Source: Bog-1181 sp964565765
GTDB lineage: Bacteria; Oederibacteriota; PGYV01; Palsa-1178
Length of the DNA stretch: 62,986 nucleotides
NCBI GenBank assembly: GCA_964565765.1
Contig: CAZMGF010000010.1
Span: forward strand, 1-62,986
Reading direction: 5' to 3'
The notes under the pieces are model-generated. The model was not told the DNA's origin. It saw only the letters and a program-made list of their open reading frames with translations, and did not search any database. Of this stretch, positions 8,602 to 16,885 are shown piece by piece (position 1 is the stretch's first letter; every line of letters begins with the position of its first letter). The translations under genes and the position numbers were made by a program.

Positions 8602-9150
8602 GATAATGTACCGGGGAAAAGAGACATCATAACCGAGATTTCAGGGGTTGACTCAGGGCGGCGCATAAGCGCGAAACCCGCCGCGGCGGAGATACTGCTA
8701 GAGGGGCAGCCTTTGTTTGATATCGTGCTTGAGACAGCGTTGAACTCAAAGGGTTATCTTGCCGAGAGATGCGCCGAGGCGTGCGCCAGGGCGTCGGTTA
8801 AAAATGGCGGCATGGCGGGTAAAAGAAAAGGAAAAATTATTAGGGCGGTGCTTAAAAATCCCGATGGCAGGATAAGATATTTTCTGGCCGTGATGCTCCT
8901 TTCGGTAAAGACAGGTGAAAAGGACGGCTTTAAGTGCGCTCGCATTATTAATGAATGGCTCAAAGGCGAGGAGAGCAGGGGGGCAAAAGCCTGTTTTCTG
9001 GAGGCGATTGCAAAGCTTGCCGCAGGCAGTAAAAAGGCCAGGCCCATGGCGGAAAGGCTCATGGACGAGGCGCTTAAGTCGCCGGTTGCCTCATACTCGG
9101 CAAGGGCAAGGCAGATAATAAAGAGAAAAGAGGGCGTTTCAGCCGTCTAA
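8599..9150 (+). CDS. Helical-repeat protein of unknown function
   Basis: 183 residues, no signal peptide, rich in Ala/Lys/Arg. Successive helices (ERCAEACARASVKN, RIRYFLAVMLLSVKTGEKDG, GAKACFLEAIAKLAAGSKKA) suggest a HEAT-like alpha solenoid, usually a protein-binding scaffold. No catalytic motif is seen. It appears to be expressed from a leaderless message. It stands alone between the divergent helicase gene and a lipoprotein gene. Confidence 0.7.
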   Translation: MDNVPGKRDIITEISGVDSGRRISAKPAAAEILLEGQPLFDIVLETALNSKGYLAERCAEACARASVKNGGMAGKRKGKIIRAVLKNPDGRIRYFLAVMLLSVKTGEKDGFKCARIINEWLKGEESRGAKACFLEAIAKLAAGSKKARPMAERLMDEALKSPVASYSARARQIIKRKEGVSAV

Positions 9151-9185
9151 TTTAGTGATACAATTAGTATATAAAGGAGTTTACA

Positions 9186-9800
9186 ATGAAAAACATGTTT
9201 CTTACCGCGGCATGTGTAATTTTTATTTTATTTATGATTTCTTCATGCAAACCGCAGCAGGGGACGCTTGCGCCTTCAACCTTTGACGGCCTCAACGGGC
9301 CTGTGCAGACCATTTCCGGCGGCGGCATTTCTATAAATAACTGGGAGCCCGACCCGTACTCCATTTATAGCAATGAAACACTTACTCTGAACACAAACCC
9401 TGCATATGTTGAGGAAGGAACCGGCTCCGCGCAGGTATACTGCAACCCGCTTTCCGCCACAGAGCCGGTATCATTGTACAAGGATTTCAGTTACAGCAAC
9501 GTGAACCTTACCAACAGGATTGTGTCGATATGGATGTACGCCCCCACAGCCCTGGCGGCCATGAACAACAGCTATTATCTGGATTTGTATGTGACAATCA
9601 GCGGCGGAGGGGCCAAGGAAATTTATTCAAGCAACCAATTTCCAACAAGAGCCGGCTGGACGCAGATATCATTCAAGGTGCCGACTAATACGGAAGATTA
9701 TAATTATGTCAGCGCGATAAAATTCACCCTTGAGGCGCTGGTAAACCTCACCCCGCCAAATTATGTGGGAAATGTTTATTTTGACGAGATAAGCTGGTAA
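9186..9800 (+). CDS. Lipoprotein with a carbohydrate-binding-like domain
   Basis: 204 residues. It has a signal peptide with lipobox ISSC (Cys21) and AAAGGAG before the ATG. The rest is beta-rich and resembles jelly-roll carbohydrate-binding modules: a GISINNWEPDP start, the internal RIVSIWMYAP strand, and an ending YVGNVYFDEISW, as in CBM modules that finish with a Phe-Asp-(Asp/Glu)-Ile strand. It is probably anchored in the envelope and binds polysaccharide. No catalytic domain is attached. Confidence 0.65.
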   Translation: MKNMFLTAACVIFILFMISSCKPQQGTLAPSTFDGLNGPVQTISGGGISINNWEPDPYSIYSNETLTLNTNPAYVEEGTGSAQVYCNPLSATEPVSLYKDFSYSNVNLTNRIVSIWMYAPTALAAMNNSYYLDLYVTISGGGAKEIYSSNQFPTRAGWTQISFKVPTNTEDYNYVSAIKFTLEALVNLTPPNYVGNVYFDEISW

Positions 9801-9962
9801 ATTCAAAGCACTTACATATAAGAAACGTTTTATTTTATTATAAAAAAGTTGAAAACCTGCAATTCCGTTTTGTCAAAGCGGATTTGCGAACTGACAATTT
9901 TGGAAGTTCGAAGCCGGCAGAGTATAGAATTTTTTGATAATTATATTATCAGATTCCCCCAC

Positions 9963-9991
9963 TTGAAAAAGTTAAAAAAATAATCTATAAT
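9963..9991 (+). promoter_or_regulatory. Sigma70-type promoter giving a near-leaderless mRNA
   Basis: TTGAAA (9963-9968), a 17-base spacer and TATAAT (9986-9991) lie only eight bases before the ATG at 10000. No ribosome-binding sequence is present in between. This makes a leaderless or nearly leaderless message for the TPR protein likely. Confidence 0.65.
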
Positions 9992-9999
9992 TAATTACC

Positions 10000-10803
10000 A
10001 TGAAAAAAACATTTCTCATTTTAGTTTTTACAGCATGCATTCTGCCGGCGGCTTATGCCGCCGACTCTTTCAAGGACGGGAACAATTATTATTTGTCCGG
10101 CCAGTATGATAAGGCGCTGGAACAATACGGCAGCTTTATAAAGTCCGAGCCGAAAAAATTTGAGGGATATTACAATGCCGGCAACGCCCTTTACAGGCAG
10201 GAGCAGTATGACGGCGCTCTTCAGATGTATAACAAGGCGCTAGAGCTTGCCCCTAAAGACGAGGACACAAAGGCAAATATAGAGATAACAGAACAGAAAC
10301 TTAAGGAACAGCAGCAGAAACAGGATCAGAACCAGAAGGGCGACAAGGGGCAGAACCAAAATCAGAAGCAGGACCAGAAACAGGGGCAGGGACAAAACCG
10401 GCAGTCCGGGCAGCAAAATAGCGGAAAATCGGGGCAGGGGCAGCAGCAGAAATCCGGGAGCCAGGGGGCGGATAAAGCGGGAGATAAAGGGGAAAACACT
10501 CAGAAAGCGCAGGCGCAGTCCGGGAGCGGGCAGCAGGGGGACGCCCAGCAGCAAAAAAAGGCCCCGCCTGATGGAATGACAGCAGATGAAGTGCAGGCAC
10601 TGATGAACCAGGTGCAGAACCAGGAAAAACAATTAAAAAGTTATTTCGGGAACCAGCAGCACAGCAGGCAAAACCAGAACGGAATGCCCAATATTTTCAA
10701 CATGTCGCCGGAAGAAATACATAATTATATGATGCGCCAGATGATGGATCCGAACGCCGCGCAGCAGCCTCAGAACGGGAACTCCGAGGAGAAGGACTGG
10801 TAA
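10000..10803 (+). CDS. BatC-like exported TPR protein with Gln/Gly/Lys-rich tail
   Basis: 267 residues with signal peptide (ILVFTACILPAAYAADS). Two or three TPR units follow (FKDGNNYYLSGQYDKALEQY, YYNAGNALYRQEQYDGALQMY). Then comes a ~100-residue low-complexity stretch of Gln, Lys, Gly, Asn and Ser. The C-terminal segment is PDGMTADEVQALMNQVQNQE and the tail is Asn/Met-rich. This arrangement matches BatC/aerotolerance TPR proteins, but no BatA, BatB or MoxR gene is nearby, so that role is inferred only. It probably acts in the periplasm. Confidence 0.7.
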   Translation: MKKTFLILVFTACILPAAYAADSFKDGNNYYLSGQYDKALEQYGSFIKSEPKKFEGYYNAGNALYRQEQYDGALQMYNKALELAPKDEDTKANIEITEQKLKEQQQKQDQNQKGDKGQNQNQKQDQKQGQGQNRQSGQQNSGKSGQGQQQKSGSQGADKAGDKGENTQKAQAQSGSGQQGDAQQQKKAPPDGMTADEVQALMNQVQNQEKQLKSYFGNQQHSRQNQNGMPNIFNMSPEEIHNYMMRQMMDPNAAQQPQNGNSEEKDW

Positions 10804-10833
10804 GACCGGGGATTAACGGTGGTAATATTGTAT

Positions 10834-10923
10834 TATGGGGACATGCGAGGCTTTTGGAGGGTTCTGCGGCCATCTTTTAAATTTAGCCGCAGCCACCCGG
10901 AAAAAGGCTCGTATGTCCCCATA
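10834..10923 (+). repeat. Structured hairpin element, family A copy 1
   Basis: An outer stem of 16 bp (10834-10849 with 10908-10923, one G-T wobble) surrounds a 58-nt core (10850-10907). Inside the core, CTTTTggaGGGT pairs with ACCCggaAAAAG, leaving a symmetric GGA/GGA internal loop, and CTGCGGC pairs with GCCGCAG around an AT-rich loop. A reverse-complement copy at 12997-13082 has the same core (57 of 58 bases) but a different, still self-complementary stem. This copy lies in the probable 5' leader of dinG. Confidence 0.8.
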
Positions 10924-10967
10924 AAAACAAAGAACATAGAAAACTTATTTTTTACAGGGAGTGCGCA

Positions 10968-12908
10968 GTGCCCGTATCCGACTATTTTACAGACGACCTT
11001 CCAGAGATTATAGACGGCTATGAGAAGCGTGAAGAGCAGCTTGAAATGGCAGAGGCTGTTTCAGGGGCACTTGATAATTCCGAATGCCTTATAATAGAAG
11101 CCGGAACCGGCGTAGGCAAAACCCTCGCTTATCTTATCCCTATGGCCGAATATGCCCTTGAAAATAAAAAAAGGGTTATCATATCAACATATTCAAAGGC
11201 CCTTCAGGGGCAGATTTTTAAAAAGGATCTTCCGGTCGTGCATACAATATTCCCGGACCTGAAATATGAGATTATTTACGGGGCCGGGAATTACGCCTGC
11301 ATACGCAGGTTCAAGGAATTTTCATCCAAAGGCTCCCTCTTTTCAGGGGCGGCTTCCACGGATGAAATACTTGAATTTATAAGGGAAGCCGGCGGCCTGC
11401 GCGAGAATACAAAATTCAACATACCCGATGACGTCTGGAAAAACATAAACAGGGAAAAGCACATGTGCCAGGAGGAGGCGTGCCGCCACTTCAGGAAATG
11501 CCACTACTGGACAATGCGCCACAGGCTCAGAAAGGCGCATATAATTATAGTAAACCACCACCTCTTTTTTTCCGACCTTATAGTGAATAAAAAGCTTCTT
11601 CCCGAGGCCTCTGCCGTGGTCTTTGACGAGGCGCACAGGCTCGAGGAGACAATGCGCGGCATGTTTTCTTTGAAATTTTCCGTAAAGGAATATTTCAGGC
11701 TCTTAAAGGAACTCGAGGATTTTATTAAATTAAGAAAAAAACAGGGAGTTAAAAATACCGCCCATTTAAAAAATTCTGTTAAAAAAGCAAAGAATGATTT
11801 TGAGGGTTTTCTGGCATCGGCTCAGGCTGAGACCGGAATACTTTCCAGCCAGACCGCGCTCTTTACAAAAGATTCAGTCCCTTTTGAGGCATATATAAAC
11901 GTAACAGATTCGCTGCGTGACACCATTTTTGATTTAAAAGAGGCGCAGACCGGCGCTGACAACAGCCTGAAAAAACTTTCCGAATACCTTCTTGAAACTG
12001 TTTCCTCACACGCAGAAACGCTTGAGAGGTGGCTCTTAAGAAAAGACGGCTCATATTTTTACTGGGCAGAGCTCGGACGGGACAGGGACACAGCTTTCTA
12101 TGTAACCCCGTATGACCTTAAAAAGGATTTTGAGGAGCATGTGAGATTCAATTACGAATGCGTTGTCTTCACGTCAGCGACTCTTTCGGCTGGTGATAAC
12201 TTCAATTACGTCGTAAAACGGTTCGGCCTTGAGGACGCTGTTACGGGCCTTTTAAAATCCCCATTTGATTATAAAAACAACTCCCTGCTTTATCTTGACA
12301 GGGGGCTGCCGACGCCGCAGGAACCGGAGTACAAAAATGAAGTGATAAAAAAGATAGAAACAATAATCAGAGAAGTTGGCGGCGGCGTACTGGTCCTTTT
12401 TACCAGCAATGACCTTATGCGCGCGGCAAAAAGCGCCATGGAAGGCAGGTTCCCCGGTATGCCAATGCTCATTCAGGGAGAGGCCGGGGCAATGGAACTC
12501 ATTGAAATGTTCAGGAAAAAGCCAGCTGTCCTTTTTGCGACCTCTTCATTCTGGCAGGGCATAGATATTAAAGGCGACGCATTGAAGTGCGTAATTATAA
12601 CGCGGCTGCCATTTGAGGTGCCTGACCACCCTATGCAGAAGGCAATCTATTCGCACGCCCGCGAAGAGGGGGGCGACGATTTTTCCGGAATCGCCCTGCC
12701 GCGCGCCATATTTATGTTAAAGCAGGGGTTTGGAAGGCTAATCAGGTCAAAGGACGATTACGGAGTGGTGGCAATCCTTGACAGCAGGATAACAAAAAAA
12801 GGGTACGGAAAAAAATTTGTCCAGGCGCTGCCAGAGGCAAGGGTGACATACGAGGCAGGGGATATAGGGAAGTTTTTTAGGGAAAAGACGGGCGCAAAGA
12901 AGGATTAG
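10968..12908 (+). CDS. dinG: ATP-dependent helicase, DinG family
   Basis: 646 residues, XPD/DinG-type superfamily 2 helicase. Walker A EAGTGVGKT (44-52) is followed by an iron-sulfur-type set of four cysteines (YACIRRF near 111, then the CQEEACRHFRKC cluster near 167-178). Motif II is VVFDEAH, with SATLSAG later, and the C-terminal motifs are SSFWQGIDIKGD and KQGFGRLIRSKDD. It unwinds 5'-3' at R-loops, D-loops or forks. GTG 10968 was chosen because CAGGGAG precedes it; no ATG fits. The gene is bracketed by two inverted copies of hairpin family A. Confidence 0.93.
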   Translation: MPVSDYFTDDLPEIIDGYEKREEQLEMAEAVSGALDNSECLIIEAGTGVGKTLAYLIPMAEYALENKKRVIISTYSKALQGQIFKKDLPVVHTIFPDLKYEIIYGAGNYACIRRFKEFSSKGSLFSGAASTDEILEFIREAGGLRENTKFNIPDDVWKNINREKHMCQEEACRHFRKCHYWTMRHRLRKAHIIIVNHHLFFSDLIVNKKLLPEASAVVFDEAHRLEETMRGMFSLKFSVKEYFRLLKELEDFIKLRKKQGVKNTAHLKNSVKKAKNDFEGFLASAQAETGILSSQTALFTKDSVPFEAYINVTDSLRDTIFDLKEAQTGADNSLKKLSEYLLETVSSHAETLERWLLRKDGSYFYWAELGRDRDTAFYVTPYDLKKDFEEHVRFNYECVVFTSATLSAGDNFNYVVKRFGLEDAVTGLLKSPFDYKNNSLLYLDRGLPTPQEPEYKNEVIKKIETIIREVGGGVLVLFTSNDLMRAAKSAMEGRFPGMPMLIQGEAGAMELIEMFRKKPAVLFATSSFWQGIDIKGDALKCVIITRLPFEVPDHPMQKAIYSHAREEGGDDFSGIALPRAIFMLKQGFGRLIRSKDDYGVVAILDSRITKKGYGKKFVQALPEARVTYEAGDIGKFFREKTGAKKD

Positions 12909-12996
12909 CAATTGCAAAGGTTTTAATGTTGTATTAAAATAATGTCAACGGCTATTTTCGGGAAGCCATGCAAATTTAAAGGCCCATGAAATTTGC

Positions 12997-13082
12997 TGCG
13001 GTCATATGAGCCTTTTTCCGGGTGGCTGCGGCTAAATTTAAAAGATGGCCGCAGAACCCTCCAAAAGTCTCATATGACCGCA
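12997..13082 (-). repeat. Structured hairpin element, family A copy 2
   Basis: A perfect 14-bp stem (12997-13010 with 13069-13082) encloses a 58-nt core (13011-13068) that is the reverse complement of the copy at 10850-10907 with one base changed. Over the 13 comparable stem positions it differs from copy 1 at four, and pairing is kept at each one. It lies between dinG and the MEMO gene. Confidence 0.8.
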
Positions 13083-13136
13083 CAATGTAAGTTTTCATTT
13101 TTCGGAATGTTATAATTTATTAATGAAAGGCGTAAA

Positions 13137-13952
13137 ATGCAAAACAAAGATATGGTCAGGCAGCCTGTTGTAGCCGGGATGTTTTATGAAGGGGAAAAGA
13201 ACCGGCTGAAAAAGCAGGTTGAAGGTTATATATCGGGCGGGCCGGAAAAAAAGATCAGGGCAAAAGGTGTTTTATCACCACATGCCGGTTATGTTTATTC
13301 CGGTGGAGTGGCTGGAAAAGTCTTTTCAAGTGTTGAAATACCCGGCTTAATAATAATACTCGGCCCAAATCATACCGGGCTGGGAAAGGGAATTTCGGTT
13401 TATCCGGGCGGAGCCTGGCTCACGCCTATGGGGCCGGTAAGAGTTGACGGCGAAACAGCCGCTGATATTATAAAAAAATGCGGCCGCGCTGAAGCTGATG
13501 AAACCGCGCATTCAAGGGAGCATTCCATTGAGGTTCAGCTCCCTTTCCTGCAGGTGTTGCGGGAGGATATTTCCATAGTGCCCGTATGTGTCAGGGAAAG
13601 CAACAGGGAAGCATTAACAGACCTTGCCGGCGCAATTGCCGGGGCCATAAAAGGAAAAGAGGCGCTGATAATAGCCTCATCGGATATGACACATTATGAA
13701 AGCGCTGAGAGCGCGCGGGAAAAGGATGAAAAGGTCCTTGAATTAATAGAAAAACTTGACGGAGAAAAAATGTATTCAACTGTTGTGAATGATTCAATTT
13801 CAATGTGCGGCGTTTTGCCTGCTTATGTGATGATAAAGACGTGCGCCGCCCTTGGGGCGAAGCGTGCTGAAATATTAAAATATTCAAATTCCGGCGAAGC
13901 CTCGGGTGATATGTCCGAAGTCGTGGGATATGCCGGGGCGGCCATAATATGA
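13137..13952 (+). CDS. amrB: MEMO1 family protein (AmmeMemoRadiSam system protein B)
   Basis: 271 residues. The family pattern is clear: RQPVVAGMFYEG at the N-terminus, GVLSPHAGYVYSGGVAGKVF, IIILGPNHTGLG, HSREHSIEVQLPFLQ, and ASSDMTHYE. The fold resembles non-heme-iron extradiol dioxygenases, with conserved His in PHAGY, GPNHT, REHSIE and DMTHY. In many bacteria it is fused to or beside AMMECR1 and a radical SAM protein, but neither is here. It overlaps the next gene by 4 bp. The biochemical role of bacterial MEMO proteins is not settled. Confidence 0.9.
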   Translation: MQNKDMVRQPVVAGMFYEGEKNRLKKQVEGYISGGPEKKIRAKGVLSPHAGYVYSGGVAGKVFSSVEIPGLIIILGPNHTGLGKGISVYPGGAWLTPMGPVRVDGETAADIIKKCGRAEADETAHSREHSIEVQLPFLQVLREDISIVPVCVRESNREALTDLAGAIAGAIKGKEALIIASSDMTHYESAESAREKDEKVLELIEKLDGEKMYSTVVNDSISMCGVLPAYVMIKTCAALGAKRAEILKYSNSGEASGDMSEVVGYAGAAII

Positions 13953-15067
13953 AGGATTTTTCAATGCTATTTCCGGGCAGGGTTTTTGCGGGATTTAATT
14001 CGCTGGAAAAACTGTCAACACTTCCAATAAAAGGCTCAAAGGGGCTCATAATAACGGGCCATAATTTTGCCAGAAAATCAGGCGCCCTTGATACCGTAAA
14101 AAAACTTATCAGGAAGCAGTCAAAAGAGGTTTTTGTTTTTGAAGGCGTTGAGCCCGAGGTTTCGGTGGAGACCGTGGACAGGGCGTGCGAGCTGGCAAAA
14201 CGCTACAGGGCAGATTTTTTCATAGGGCTCGGCGGCGGCTCCGCAATTGACTGCGCCAAGGCGGTCTCCGGGATATATAAGGATCACCTGAGCGTAACAG
14301 AGTATCTGGACGCAAAAATTCCGGTGAGGAAGGATACCGGTTATCTCATAGCCATCCCGACCACCGCGGGCAGCGGCTCTGAGACCACAAAGAATGCGGT
14401 CCTCTATTATACGGACAAGAGAATAAAAATTTCGCTGCGCGGAGAGTCGCTGGTGCCGTCCGCAGTTATCATTGACCCGGAGCTTACCCTTTCCCTGCCG
14501 AAACAGCTTACCGCATATTCCGGAATGGATGCCTTAACCCACGCGGTTGAATCGCTTTTTTCAAAGAATTCAAATGAACTCACCGAGATACTTTCATTAA
14601 AGGCAATGACCCTTATAGTGGACGGCCTGCCCAAGGCCTATAAAAACGGCGGTGACAGGAAGGCAAGATATAACGTTATGCTCGGAAGTTTTACAGCAGG
14701 GCTCGCATTTGCAAACGCGGGGCTCGGGGCTGCCCATGGCATCGGCCACCCGGTGGGAGCGGTGCTGAACCTTCCGCACGGCCTTGTAAACGCCGTGCTT
14801 TTGCCGCGAGTCCTTGAATACAATATGGCGGCAATTGCCGTACAGCTTGAACAGATAAAAAAAGCCACGGGCGTTGACCTGGTTAAAAAAATAAAATCCA
14901 TGAACAGGGCATTCGGGATACCCTCAAGGATATCTGAAATATTACCCAGGGCGGGGGAAAAGATGGGCGATATAATTGAACGGGTTGAATACTCAGCTTC
15001 AATGTCATATAATCCCGTGGCCATGGACGAAGCAGGAGTAAAAACCATCCTGAAAGGCGCCCTATGA
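13949..15067 (+). CDS. Iron-containing alcohol dehydrogenase
   Basis: 372 residues, type III (iron) alcohol dehydrogenase. The NAD-binding GGGSAIDCAKAVSG loop is near residue 94, TTAGSGSETT near 137, then GMDALTHAVESLFS, and the metal-binding GAAHGIGHPVGAVLNLPHG histidines. It reduces an aldehyde or oxidises an alcohol; the substrate cannot be read. The start overlaps the MEMO stop (ATGA), so they are translationally coupled, and it overlaps the next membrane protein likewise. Confidence 0.92.
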   Translation: MKDFSMLFPGRVFAGFNSLEKLSTLPIKGSKGLIITGHNFARKSGALDTVKKLIRKQSKEVFVFEGVEPEVSVETVDRACELAKRYRADFFIGLGGGSAIDCAKAVSGIYKDHLSVTEYLDAKIPVRKDTGYLIAIPTTAGSGSETTKNAVLYYTDKRIKISLRGESLVPSAVIIDPELTLSLPKQLTAYSGMDALTHAVESLFSKNSNELTEILSLKAMTLIVDGLPKAYKNGGDRKARYNVMLGSFTAGLAFANAGLGAAHGIGHPVGAVLNLPHGLVNAVLLPRVLEYNMAAIAVQLEQIKKATGVDLVKKIKSMNRAFGIPSRISEILPRAGEKMGDIIERVEYSASMSYNPVAMDEAGVKTILKGAL

Positions 15068-16533
15068 CAGTGGACTTAAGGCGCATCGCGTGGAAAGAGC
15101 TGATTTTTTTATTCATCCTCGCCTCATTTATCGGATTTTTCAGATGGCAGTCGCTGGAGCTGCCTCTGGACAGGGACGAGGGCACGATTGCTTACATGGC
15201 AAAGAATATCTCGGCGGGCAGCACGCCTTACAGGGATATTTTTGATTATAATCCGCCGCTGGTTTATCACATGTACAAAGCCGCGTTTTCGCTTTTCGGG
15301 GCAACGGCGGATTCGATAAGGTATTTTACAATGTTATATGTTTTTTTCACCGCGCTTCTGGTTTATATGCTGGCAAGGAGCGTCAGCGCTTCGGCTTTTT
15401 ACGCGATGCTCTCGTCCCTTTTTTACACGGTTTTTTTGAACAATTACATGCTGCAGGGGCTGGGGTCTTATCCGCAAATATTCGCGCAGTTTCCCATACT
15501 TGCCTCCATTTTGTTCGCCGTGCAGGATGAAAAAGGCTATGAGCATGTGAATTTTTTTATATCGGGATTTTTCGCCGCGGCGGCCCTTGCCGTTGATACA
15601 ACAGCCATATTTTTTATACTTGCGCCGGCGTCTTATATATTTCTCTATTGCGGCAAAAAAAAGGGACATTGCCTGACATGGTTTCTGGCGGGGTTTTTCT
15701 CCCTGATTGCCGCCGTATCCGGATGGCTGCTTTACAAAGGAATAGCCAGGGAATTTTTTGACAGCGTAATCGCGTACGGCGCTTATTTCGCCGCCAGCGG
15801 CGTGCAGTTCAGCGCCTTTACAATAATAAAGCTGGGCGCCGGGATGTTTGTGATGCAGAATATTATCCTGCTGGCCGGAACGCTATATGCAGGAGTGCTT
15901 GCCCTGAAAAAACCATCATCCGGCTACAACGCCATGCTTTTTATATCGTTTGTTGTTTTGTTTTCAGGTGTGATGCTCTTTAAGGCGCTTTACCCGCATT
16001 ACTACCTGATACTGACGCCTGTAATGGCGCTTGCGGCAGCTGAACTCATAAAAGACGCGGCGCTGCGGCTGAAAAAAATGTGGAAATCGGCTCTGCCTGC
16101 GGCGGCCGCCGCGGGGGTAATTATATGCGGCATAATGGTTTTTCAGTATTATATAATGAAAACAGATTTATATTTAAAGACAGGAAGGCTGACCATTGAT
16201 TATTATTATGATCTTCAGGCGGCGGGAAGACTGATAAATTCCTCATCTGACGGTATTGAAAGGGATAAATATTTTCTTTTTGCCTGGCCAAATATGCCGG
16301 AACTTTATTTTATGACCGGCTCGCAGGCGGCCACAAAATATATCTATTCCTACCCGCTGGAACTTTATAAACAGGACAGGGATTCCGTAACCGGGGTGTT
16401 ATTTAACCACAGGCCGGTTTGGGCCGTCCTGGAAAGGGGCAAGTATAACGCTTTTCAGGCGTACCTTGACAATTATTACAGGAAAGAGATGGAAACCGGC
16501 ACAATCGCCGTATACAGGAGTTTGCTAAAATGA
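15064..16533 (+). CDS. GT39-like membrane glycosyltransferase
   Basis: 489 residues with about ten TM segments. Near the N-terminus, LDRDEGTIAYMAKNISAG and PYRDIFDYNPPLVYHMYKA carry the Asp-Glu and Asp-hydrophobic-Pro patterns of lipid-linked-sugar glycosyltransferases (PMT/ArnT, GT-C fold). The C-terminal 130 residues form a soluble periplasmic part. It likely transfers a sugar from a polyprenyl phosphate to a protein or lipid on the outer face of the inner membrane. The acceptor is unknown. It is coupled to the genes on both sides by 4-bp overlaps. Confidence 0.75.
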   Translation: MTVDLRRIAWKELIFLFILASFIGFFRWQSLELPLDRDEGTIAYMAKNISAGSTPYRDIFDYNPPLVYHMYKAAFSLFGATADSIRYFTMLYVFFTALLVYMLARSVSASAFYAMLSSLFYTVFLNNYMLQGLGSYPQIFAQFPILASILFAVQDEKGYEHVNFFISGFFAAAALAVDTTAIFFILAPASYIFLYCGKKKGHCLTWFLAGFFSLIAAVSGWLLYKGIAREFFDSVIAYGAYFAASGVQFSAFTIIKLGAGMFVMQNIILLAGTLYAGVLALKKPSSGYNAMLFISFVVLFSGVMLFKALYPHYYLILTPVMALAAAELIKDAALRLKKMWKSALPAAAAAGVIICGIMVFQYYIMKTDLYLKTGRLTIDYYYDLQAAGRLINSSSDGIERDKYFLFAWPNMPELYFMTGSQAATKYIYSYPLELYKQDRDSVTGVLFNHRPVWAVLERGKYNAFQAYLDNYYRKEMETGTIAVYRSLLK

Positions 16534-16844
16534 AGCACATTAACGATTCGGATGTTGAATTCAAGAACAAAATTTCCGGCTCAAAATACCTTTTTACTGC
16601 TGAAGGAAAATACGCCTTCGGGACCGCTTATTTGAGGCAGGGGGATGAAATAAAGGAGCATTTGCACGCGGATGAGCAGGAATTATTTTATTTTATCTCC
16701 GGGTCTCCGGTATTTAAGTGCGCAGGACAGTCGTTTAATGTGAAACCCGGGGACTCGTTCCTTGTTGAAGCTGGCGAGACGCATGCGATTTCCAACAAAG
16801 ACGGGGAGACAGCGCACCTCAATTTTATAAAGATAAAAATTTAA
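16530..16844 (+). CDS. Small cupin-domain protein
   Basis: 104 residues, a single cupin barrel. Motif 1 is GDEIKEHLHADEQELFYFISG with His/His/Glu ligands; motif 2 is PGDSFLVEAGETHAISN. It probably binds a metal ion. The 4-bp overlap with the upstream glycosyltransferase suggests a role in sugar metabolism, but the substrate is not deducible. Confidence 0.8.
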   Translation: MKHINDSDVEFKNKISGSKYLFTAEGKYAFGTAYLRQGDEIKEHLHADEQELFYFISGSPVFKCAGQSFNVKPGDSFLVEAGETHAISNKDGETAHLNFIKIKI

Positions 16845-16885
16845 AAAAACCGCCTGTCAGGGGTGTTGAAAAAAGGGGAGATATT

